A stretch of DNA of 6,280 nt from Verrucomicrobiota bacterium (GTDB lineage: Bacteria > Verrucomicrobiota > Verrucomicrobiia > Verrucomicrobiales > Verrucomicrobiaceae). The translations under genes and the position numbers were made by a program. This document shows, one piece after another, positions 1-4,451 of this stretch (positions within the stretch are counted from its first letter, which is position 1; every line of letters starts with the position of its first letter). Where the stretch lies: assembly GCA_009885275.1 (NCBI GenBank), contig VFKY01000288.1, positions 1-6,280 of the forward strand, read 5' to 3'. The notes beneath the pieces are model-generated. The model was not told the origin of the DNA. It saw nothing but the letters and a program-made list of their open reading frames with translations, and did not search any database.

Positions 1-507
1 CGCATCCACCTTTGCTCTCCATCGTTCTGCGCCTCCGGTGCGATAGTCCATCCTGCTAACATCGCTTCGATCAATACCACCCATATCTGCTGCGAGACGG
101 CGGATGCATTTCGCATATTCCCAAATCGACGCCTCACGAGCCGTTGAAGCCTCTATCGCTACTTCGATGAACTCGCCTACCGTCGCGGCTTTTGGTGCTG
201 GCTTAGGCTTGTAATGAGCCATAGCAACATCCCATCCCTCAGTGACAATAATCTTGTAAAGCTGCACCGCACGTGCTGCTGCTGAGTCTTTCTCCGGCGT
301 CCGTAGATTGAATGTCTCGCGCCGTCCAGCATGGGCAATTCTAGCGCAATAATCGACAGTCTCGGAACGCACGCCATCGCGCTTGTAAGCTGTATGGAAG
401 ACTCGTGATTTCCAGTAGCGAGCATCGGTCTTAGCATGGGAACTCTTACCGGTCGGTTTGGCTAAGCTTTTTTGCTTAGCCACTTCTTGGCCACTTTTCT
501 TGATCAT
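1..507 (-). CDS. Tyrosine recombinase/integrase, N-terminal part (runs off left edge)
   Basis: The minus-strand frame is open from ATG at 507-505 to the window edge, giving 169 residues without a stop. Residues 1-26 are basic and Lys/Ser-rich. Residues 28-100 (YWKSRVFHTAYKRDGVRSET, then a Tyr/Arg-rich stretch) look like the N-terminal region of phage-type integrases. Residues 108-169, beginning TVGEFIEVAIEAST, resemble the start of the SAM-like core-binding domain. The catalytic Arg-His-Arg-Tyr domain would lie left of the window, so recombinase activity cannot be judged. The frame stays open upstream only to a stop at 549-547 and has no other ATG there. No Shine-Dalgarno is evident. The gene points away from the tRNA fragment at 627-671, the usual layout of an integrase beside its own attachment site. 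The family assignment rests on weak N-terminal similarity plus this context. It could instead be another DNA-binding protein of the element. Confidence 0.7.
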   Translation of the reverse strand, partial: MIKKSGQEVAKQKSLAKPTGKSSHAKTDARYWKSRVFHTAYKRDGVRSETVDYCARIAHAGRRETFNLRTPEKDSAAARAVQLYKIIVTEGWDVAMAHYKPKPAPKAATVGEFIEVAIEASTAREASIWEYAKCIRRLAADMGGIDRSDVSRMDYRTGGAERWRAKVDA

Positions 508-626
508 GTTGGGGAATAGGTTGATTATCTCTGATAACGTTAAATCTTATTTAAGCCTTGTAGAATAAGGATTAAACTTATCTCACATCATCTTAGGTTA
601 TCCAACGTAATCATACAAGTAAGAAA
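508..626. other. AT-rich spacer between integrase start and tRNA fragment (att-arm / int promoter region)
   Basis: This 119-bp stretch is clearly more AT-rich than its surroundings and has no coding frame of note. It contains the heptamer TTATCTC twice in direct orientation (525-531 and 578-584), a short hyphenated palindrome TTATC-tct-GATAA at 525-537, and a longer inverted repeat listed separately. Such clustered short repeats beside an integrase gene and a tRNA junction fit arm-type recombinase or excisionase sites, and the integrase promoter must lie here. No -35/-10 pair stands out. The functional reading is inferred only from position. Confidence 0.3.
546..569. repeat. Inverted repeat CTTATT-12 nt-AATAAG
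   Basis: CTTATT at 546-551 and AATAAG at 564-569 are perfect reverse complements separated by 12 nt. A further AAT/ATT match lies just outside (543-545 and 571-573), offset by one base. It sits about 40 bp upstream of the integrase start, so an operator or an integrase/excisionase binding site is possible. It has no GC-rich stem or T tract, so it is not a terminator. Short AT-rich repeats like this also arise by chance. Confidence 0.3.
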
Positions 627-671
627 CTCATAATCCCTTGGTCGTGGGTTCAAATCCCCCCGGGCGCACCA
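627..671 (+). pseudogene. 3' fragment of a tRNA gene, anticodon CAT (tRNA-Ile2-like); probable attR of an integrated element
   Basis: The segment reads as the 3' part of a tRNA. It has an anticodon loop CTCATAA (627-633, anticodon CAT at 629-631), a 3' anticodon stem TCCCT (634-638), a variable loop TGGTC, a T arm GTGGG-TTCAAAT-CCCCC (644-660), an acceptor strand CGGGCGC (661-667), discriminator A668 and encoded CCA (669-671). The bases before it (622-626, AGAAA) pair with only three of the five 3' stem bases. No D arm and no 5' acceptor strand GCGCCCG occur upstream. The CTCATAATCnCTTGGTCG string matches bacterial tRNA-Ile(CAU) better than elongator tRNA-Met, but I cannot exclude Met. One T-stem pair (T645 with C659) is mismatched. 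A lone 3' tRNA half beside an outward-facing integrase is the standard signature of tRNA-targeted integration. The intact tRNA would be at the far left end of the element. Confidence 0.72.
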
Positions 672-672
672 G

Positions 673-954
673 TTACTTTTTGGATCTCTTTTTTGCCGGT
701 GTCTTTTTCTTAACCACCGTCGCCAGTTGCTTAACGGCATCCCAATCTTTAGGTTCTCGCTGTCCCTTACTGCTCCACTTCATTCCGTTGGCAACCCATG
801 CCTTTCGCCATTGGATGAAGGTGCAACCTTTGTCATCATCATCCACTCCGAATTGAAATGAACACGAAGGGCATATTTCATAAGAGCCGCCACCAGAGAT
901 TGAACGAGGCGACTCTTGGAGTTTAGGGTATCCACATATAGGGCAGGAATGCAT
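673..954 (-). CDS. Small zinc-ribbon protein with Lys-rich tail (uncharacterised; possible immunity protein)
   Basis: This 93-residue protein starts at ATG 954-952. An in-frame TTG at 969-967 would add five residues (98 in all), and neither start has a clear Shine-Dalgarno. It carries two CPxC knuckles (Cys4/Cys7 in CPIC and Cys28/Cys31 in CPSC) that should bind one zinc. They are followed by an acidic DDDD cluster (38-41), then FIQWRKAWVANGMKW (46-60). The last 12 residues are mostly Lys/Arg. I recognise the pattern 'CPICGYP ... GGGSYEICPSC.FQFG.DDDD' from small bacterial proteins of unknown function, some of which I recall beside toxin genes. The gene begins 23 nt after the stop of the secreted protein at 978-1694, so the two are probably one transcript. 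Its stop codon is one base from the CCA end of the opposing tRNA fragment. The immunity role is inferred from context only. A nucleic-acid-binding role is equally open because of the basic tail. Confidence 0.82.
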   Translation of the reverse strand: MHSCPICGYPKLQESPRSISGGGSYEICPSCSFQFGVDDDDKGCTFIQWRKAWVANGMKWSSKGQREPKDWDAVKQLATVVKKKTPAKKRSKK

Positions 955-977
955 AGAACTTTGGGGCAAAAATTAAC

Positions 978-1694
978 TCAGGGGCTGCTCTGCGGCATTA
1001 ATCTCACAACTTTACCCGGCTGACGTTGCCAATAGTCAGAACTACTTGGTTTAAAATATGTCTTGGTGGTTCCATTACGATTGTAGGCAGCAAATGCGCG
1101 GGTCTTAAAATCATAAACACGCAAGCTTCCATCTGACTCGTCTTGTTTTACCGCTAGCCCTTCAGTCTTGGCGCGTTGAAGAAACTCCCAAGCCTGTCGC
1201 GCATAGTCCTCTGGACTAATGGCCTTAAAGTCCTGACCATGGCGATCATAATGATCCTGCAAAGTATTGATATTCCCCCATGTCTCACGAGCAGGCGGCG
1301 TCTTTGATTTAAGTGCCAAAGGAGGCGTACTCGGAATCGTCTTTTGCTCTCTAACTTTTTCACTGCCAGACCGAGTCTCAGTTGACGTCGTAAAATTTCC
1401 TGTGTGCAGCCATACTTTTGCTGAGCCCACTCGATAAAAATACTGGGTGTCTTTCTGAAGCTTCTCAAGTCGTACCACGTGCAGCAAAGAAACTGGACCA
1501 TCAATACGCTGATCAAACTTATCTGGGGATAAGCCATAGCTTGCTCGTGTGCCACATTCGACATTCGTTTTCCAGCTAATGGTCACCGAGATACCATCCA
1601 CTTGGACGCGCGGAGGCTCCACTAACTCTACCGCCCAAGCATTCAGGCATAGACAGGTCAGGCCAAAAATGAAGAAATAGACGCTGTTCCGCAT
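978..1694 (-). CDS. Secreted protein: fibronectin III-like domain plus C-terminal toxin-tip-like domain
   Basis: This is a 238-residue protein starting at ATG 1694-1692. The start is chosen because it opens a Sec signal peptide (MRNSVYFFIFGLTCLCLNAWA, predicted cut after Ala21) and lies just downstream of a plausible promoter. Extending the frame upstream would read antisense through the tRNA-Phe gene. Residues 27-103 look like a fibronectin III / purple-acid-phosphatase N-terminal type beta-sandwich (VTISWKTN, then LQKDTQYFYRVG). A Pro/Ser/Thr/Lys linker follows (about 104-137). Residues 138-230 contain LQDHYDRHGQDFKAISPEDY, then WEFLQRAK, RVYDFKTRAFAAYNRNGT and KTYFKP. From memory this pattern resembles the C-terminal nuclease tips of polymorphic and contact-dependent toxins in the barnase/EndoU/colicin E5-D/RelE group. 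His148, Arg151, His152, Lys211 and Lys215 are candidate active-site residues. No lipobox is visible. The domain naming is tentative, and a non-toxic envelope protein remains possible. Confidence 0.82.
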   Translation of the reverse strand: MRNSVYFFIFGLTCLCLNAWAVELVEPPRVQVDGISVTISWKTNVECGTRASYGLSPDKFDQRIDGPVSLLHVVRLEKLQKDTQYFYRVGSAKVWLHTGNFTTSTETRSGSEKVREQKTIPSTPPLALKSKTPPARETWGNINTLQDHYDRHGQDFKAISPEDYARQAWEFLQRAKTEGLAVKQDESDGSLRVYDFKTRAFAAYNRNGTTKTYFKPSSSDYWQRQPGKVVRLMPQSSP

Positions 1695-1719
1695 AGAAAA
1701 TGTATAATAATGGCAGCTT

Positions 1720-1748
1720 TTTATAGCACTCGAAATGAGAAACACCAA
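1720..1748 (-). promoter_or_regulatory. Putative sigma-70 promoter for the secreted FN3/toxin-like protein gene
   Basis: On the minus strand there is a -35-like TTGGTG (1748-1743), a 17-bp spacer and a -10-like TATAAA (1725-1720). The -10 is directly preceded by TGC, giving the extended -10 form TGnTATAAA. Transcription would begin near 1713, leaving a leader of about 20 nt before the ATG at 1694. The -35 matches the consensus only in its TTG. The position supports the short start chosen for this gene. Confidence 0.45.
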
Positions 1749-1755
1749 TTTCCTC

Positions 1756-1783
1756 TTGCGTGAGTGTATGTCGACGCCATACT
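1756..1783 (+). promoter_or_regulatory. Putative promoter for tRNA-Phe
   Basis: A -35-like TTGCGT (1756-1761) and a -10-like CATACT (1778-1783) are separated by 16 bp. The following stretch GCGGGCTCGC is GC-rich, as in the discriminators of stable-RNA promoters under stringent control. The tRNA begins about 15 nt after the expected start point. Both hexamers are imperfect. The -35 lies only 7 bp from that of the opposing promoter, so the two divergent units may compete for RNA polymerase. Confidence 0.35.
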
Positions 1784-1804
1784 GCGGGCTCGCAAAACTA
1801 AAAA

Positions 1805-1877
1805 GGCTCGATAGCTCAGTCGGTAGAGCAGAGGATTGAAAATCCTCGTGTCGGCGGTTCGAATCCGTCTCGAGCCA
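1805..1877 (+). tRNA. tRNA-Phe (anticodon GAA)
   Basis: This is a complete 73-nt cloverleaf. The acceptor GGCTCGA (1805-1811) pairs with TCGAGCC (1870-1876). The D arm contains AGCTCAGTCGGTAGAGC. The anticodon arm is GAGGA-TTGAAAA-TCCTC with anticodon GAA. The T arm is GGCGG-TTCGAAT-CCGTC (1853-1869) with one G-T wobble. The discriminator is A1877. The next bases are CCT, so the terminal CCA is not encoded and must be added by tRNA nucleotidyltransferase. That differs from the tRNA fragment at 627-671, which does encode CCA. The gene stands alone, divergent from the secreted-protein gene, and could be co-transcribed with the mutarotase gene about 97 nt downstream, since no terminator is visible between them. 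Confidence 0.97.
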
Positions 1878-1974
1878 CCTTTTAGCTGCCGCATGAGTCA
1901 CCTCAAGGAACGAGAAAAATTCAAATTCAGAGTGCTTCAGCATTGATGTTGGAACCTTTGCGTTACCGCTTATC

Positions 1975-2865
1975 ATGAGTGAACTCGACATGACTCTGCC
2001 CAATACCATCCAGATTGCTTATCCTGTTCCTAACTACCCAGTTTTTGAAATTAGCCACCCTGCGGCCTCCGCTCGGATAGCGCTGCACGGCGCACATCTT
2101 CTGGAATGGACACCTACTGGACAGAGTCCCGTTTTATATCTCAGTCCAAAGTCCCTTTTCCAGGAAGGTAAACCTGTGCGCGGCGGGGTCCCCATATGCT
2201 GGCCATGGTTTGGCCCCCACGATTCCAGTACAGCCCTGCCTTCCCATGGTTTTGTGCGTAATCATTTCTGGAAGCTCGATGAGGCTTCAGAAAATGACTC
2301 TGGAGTCACGCTGAAGTTGAGCTTTCGAGACAATGCGGAAACACGCTCCATCTGGCCCCATGCTTTTCATCTTACGTTGGAATGCTCCATCGGCACATCT
2401 TTGTCCCTGTCATTGACGATGACGAACACAGGCGATAAAGAATTCACTATAACCGATGCTCTACACACCTACTTTGCCGTCGGTGATATCCAAAACGTGA
2501 GCATTGGTGGACTATCGAATTTAACGTATCTCGATACCACAGGACAGCGACAGGAACACGTACAAGCGGTAAACATCCTATTCGAAGGTGAAGTAGACCG
2601 CATCTACCGTTCCTCGTCCCCGGTGGCCATTCATGATGCATCATGGCAACGGATTATCGCCATAAAGTCTGAGGGCAGTAACTCCACTGTTGTATGGAAT
2701 CCATGGAAAGAAAAAGCGGCGAGACTTCATGACCTGCCCGATGAAGACTACCAGCACTTTGTTTGTGTCGAGACAGCAAATGCCTGGCAGGATCGCATCA
2801 CCTTATCACCCGGTGCTACTCATCGTCTCGTAACGACCATCACCTGCGAGAGTGCGCAAGCATAG
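1975..2865 (+). CDS. D-hexose-6-phosphate mutarotase (YeaD-type aldose 1-epimerase family)
   Basis: This 296-residue protein has the usual length for the YeaD/glucose-6-phosphate 1-epimerase group, which interconverts the alpha and beta anomers of hexose 6-phosphates in the cytoplasm. Visible motifs are LHGAHLLEW (37-45), PVRGGVPICWPWFGPH (67-82), LPSHGFVRN (88-96), ALHTYFAVGD (162-171) with the family's general-acid His at His164, VDRIY (207-211), and VVWNPWKEKA followed by HFVCVETAN (261-269) with the catalytic base at Glu266. There is no signal peptide. The second in-frame ATG at 1990 would give 291 residues. Neither start has a convincing Shine-Dalgarno, and I keep the first. The annotated carbohydrate is only a family expectation and the true substrate may differ. 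Its stop codon touches the stop of the converging GreAB-like gene. Confidence 0.95.
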   Translation: MSELDMTLPNTIQIAYPVPNYPVFEISHPAASARIALHGAHLLEWTPTGQSPVLYLSPKSLFQEGKPVRGGVPICWPWFGPHDSSTALPSHGFVRNHFWKLDEASENDSGVTLKLSFRDNAETRSIWPHAFHLTLECSIGTSLSLSLTMTNTGDKEFTITDALHTYFAVGDIQNVSIGGLSNLTYLDTTGQRQEHVQAVNILFEGEVDRIYRSSSPVAIHDASWQRIIAIKSEGSNSTVVWNPWKEKAARLHDLPDEDYQHFVCVETANAWQDRITLSPGATHRLVTTITCESAQA

Positions 2866-3345
2866 CTATTGAACCGAGCCTACGACGACTGATTGAGACT
2901 GTGTCCCAATCCTTAATTGAAACTGCTCGCCCTGCTTCCGCCCGAGTAATTGCAGGCCCAATGGCGAAGAAGGAGTGATGACCAATACTTGATGGTCCTC
3001 ATTATCGACTTCCGTGCCACCTGCCGCAGGACCTATGAAGTAATGATTCCGACCGTCTTGACTCTCCAGCATCACAAGTGAGCCCAAGGCAATCGGTCTT
3101 CCTTGATGATCAATAATCATACTGGGAATTGAAAAATCCCGGAGCGCCTGCTCAGCCTCCACAACCCGTAATGCTTGACCTCTCGCGAGATACGAAGCCT
3201 CCAGACTACGGGTGTCATATTTGTTCTCCGCCTTGCTCCCCGGATCGGTGGCCGCAGCATGAGCATCGTGCGCCGCTCGCGTGTATGTGTCTAGTTGCGC
3301 CTGCAATGCACTGATGATATTGCAAACGATCTCTTTCTTATTCAC
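2866..3345 (-). CDS. GreA/GreB-like transcription elongation factor family protein
   Basis: This 159-residue protein is translated from GTG at 3345-3343. The start is set by a GTGA overlap with the stop codon of the upstream kinase gene and by a GAGAG ribosome-binding sequence 6 nt before it. A longer reading into the kinase gene (to 3411) adds residues unlike the family. Residues 1-70 are mostly helical and should form the Gre-type coiled coil, with the turn at about 33-44 (DPGSKAENKYDT). Residues 87-157 are the FKBP-like C-terminal domain (LGSLVML, YFIGPAAGG, VITPSSPLGLQLLGRKQGE). In GreA the hairpin tip carries two acidic residues that reach the RNA polymerase active centre to stimulate transcript cleavage. 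Here the tip instead reads SKAENKYD, so cleavage activity is uncertain. It could be a Gfh- or Rnk-like regulator that binds the secondary channel. Pairing with a membrane pseudokinase suggests a signalling link. Confidence 0.92.
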   Translation of the reverse strand: MNKKEIVCNIISALQAQLDTYTRAAHDAHAAATDPGSKAENKYDTRSLEASYLARGQALRVVEAEQALRDFSIPSMIIDHQGRPIALGSLVMLESQDGRNHYFIGPAAGGTEVDNEDHQVLVITPSSPLGLQLLGRKQGEQFQLRIGTQSQSVVVGSVQ

Positions 3346-4400
3346 AGAGAGCTCTCTGTCCTCATGCTGGGGAGATGTTGTTTTACGATTTTTTCGAAAG
3401 CAATATCCCAATCTTCTTGATTATAAAAAAGAAATCCTCCAATTGCCAAGAGCACAACCGTGATTCCCCCGATAATCAAAAACTTATTCCACCTAGGACC
3501 TCCGCTTGATTCTCTAACAGTGGATTCTATAGCTGCATCTTGTTCCTCAAGAGAATCATCCAAGGAGTCTGATGCGATACCATTCAAGAGACATAGGGAA
3601 TCCAGCGCTTCTTGAGCACTGGCTGGACGACAGGTTTTATCATCGTTAATCAACCACATCACCCAGTCACAAAGTTCGCTGGGTAAATGTGGGCATAGCT
3701 CATGAAGTCGCACTACTCTGTGCTCCAAATGACGCTCTATCGTATCCTCATGATTAGTACCTTCGAATGGATGCTTTTTACTCAGGCAATAATAAAAAAT
3801 ACAGCCCAGTGCATAAATATCCGTGTAAGCACCCAATTCTTTCCCAGTCAATTGTTCCGGGGCTAAATAAAGGTTCGCGACGGGGTCGATGCGACGATCA
3901 AGTTCACTTTGCTGCCCCGCTTCGGTCATGTGCTCATACGCAAGATCGAGAACACTTACCTCAAGCCTATCATCCTCATTGCGCCATACCTTGATATTAT
4001 TCGAAGTAAGCGCGCGATGCAGGATTTCATTTTGGTGCGCATAATCGATGGCATCAAGACTCAGTATTGCAATTTGAAGAAAATCCCGCAAATCTACTGG
4101 TCCACGTAGGAGCAGCGTCTCTATCGTGGTGCCTTCAATCATCTCAGTAATGACACAAATACCATGCTCATTATTGATAATGGTATGAAACAAAATCAGA
4201 TTGGGGTGACTCAATCTAGTGAGTCGCTCAGACTCGCTCTTGAATAAGATCATCCGCTCTTCACTGATGTCATCTGCTTCTTCCCGTGTAAGTAATTGTT
4301 TGATGGTGACATACCCTTGAGACTCCATGTCGTATCCTTTCAGAACGACATGAACCCCATGATGATCCAATTCTTCAAAAACTTTGTATCGTTCCGCCAT
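3342..4400 (-). CDS. Membrane-anchored Ser/Thr kinase-like protein, probable pseudokinase
   Basis: This 352-residue protein has a kinase fold at about residues 5-272, a linker, and one transmembrane helix at about 305-326 (FLIIGGITVVLLAIGGFLF). A tail of about 26 residues follows, on the far side of the membrane if the kinase domain is cytoplasmic. Conserved parts are the ATP-anchoring Lys34 (VTIKQL), the alpha-C Glu56, HPN (65-67), the catalytic-loop Asn135, Asp152 of the DFG position (VLDLAY), APE (180-182), Asp194 (YTDIYALGCIF) and Arg258 (RPASAQEAL). Two parts are degraded. The Gly-rich loop is replaced by ELDHHGVHVVLKG without GxGxxG, and the HRDLKPxN motif reads HRALTSNN (128-135), so the catalytic Asp is Ala130 and the Lys is Thr132. 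It should therefore bind nucleotide poorly or act as a scaffold. It overlaps the GreA/GreB-like gene by 4 nt and lies 51 nt after the DUF1080 gene. Confidence 0.95.
   Translation of the reverse strand: MAERYKVFEELDHHGVHVVLKGYDMESQGYVTIKQLLTREEADDISEERMILFKSESERLTRLSHPNLILFHTIINNEHGICVITEMIEGTTIETLLLRGPVDLRDFLQIAILSLDAIDYAHQNEILHRALTSNNIKVWRNEDDRLEVSVLDLAYEHMTEAGQQSELDRRIDPVANLYLAPEQLTGKELGAYTDIYALGCIFYYCLSKKHPFEGTNHEDTIERHLEHRVVRLHELCPHLPSELCDWVMWLINDDKTCRPASAQEALDSLCLLNGIASDSLDDSLEEQDAAIESTVRESSGGPRWNKFLIIGGITVVLLAIGGFLFYNQEDWDIAFEKIVKQHLPSMRTESSL
3344..3359. promoter_or_regulatory. Perfect 16-bp palindrome over the kinase/GreAB stop-start junction
   Basis: ACAGAGAGCTCTCTGT is identical to its own reverse complement. 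In the leftward mRNA it can fold into a hairpin with a 6-bp stem and an AGCU loop. The GAGAG ribosome-binding sequence lies in the first arm and loop, and the GU of the GUG start lies in the second arm. A ribosome ending translation of the kinase at the overlapping UGA would melt it. This would make GreAB-like synthesis depend on kinase translation. The structure is seen directly and the regulatory role is inferred. Confidence 0.45.
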
Positions 4401-4451
4401 AACAGGAAATGATTAGCGTCAGCGATATAGCTGCTGGAAAACTAGGTGAAC

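Noticed and set aside
177..437. 86-residue minus-strand frame
   Set aside because: It overlaps the integrase frame in another phase and has no recognisable domain. The integrase frame is open across the whole stretch and better explains it.
508..671. Intron-split tRNA-Ile(CAU), with a group I intron in the anticodon loop as known in some bacteria
   Set aside because: No 5' tRNA half (acceptor GCGCCCG or D arm AGCTCAG) is found anywhere upstream in the window. Only 119 nt separate the fragment from the integrase start, too short for a group I intron plus a 5' half.
638..856. 72-residue plus-strand frame beginning inside the tRNA fragment
   Set aside because: It is a shadow of the zinc-ribbon gene on the opposite strand and starts within the tRNA sequence.
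1154..1564. 136-residue minus-strand frame
   Set aside because: It is an out-of-phase shadow of the secreted-protein gene, with no domain features.
1695..2009. N-terminal extension of the secreted-protein frame to 2009 (343 residues in all)
   Set aside because: The extension reads antisense through the complete tRNA-Phe and into the start of the mutarotase gene. It has no family likeness and would bury the signal peptide. The ATG at 1694 fits the promoter and signal peptide.
3346..3411. Longer GreAB start at 3411
   Set aside because: The 22 extra residues lie inside the kinase gene in another frame and look unlike Gre proteins. The GTGA overlap with a nearby ribosome-binding string is the better start.
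3767..4109. Plus-strand frames opposite the kinase gene
   Set aside because: They are antisense shadows of strongly conserved kinase motifs with no features of their own.
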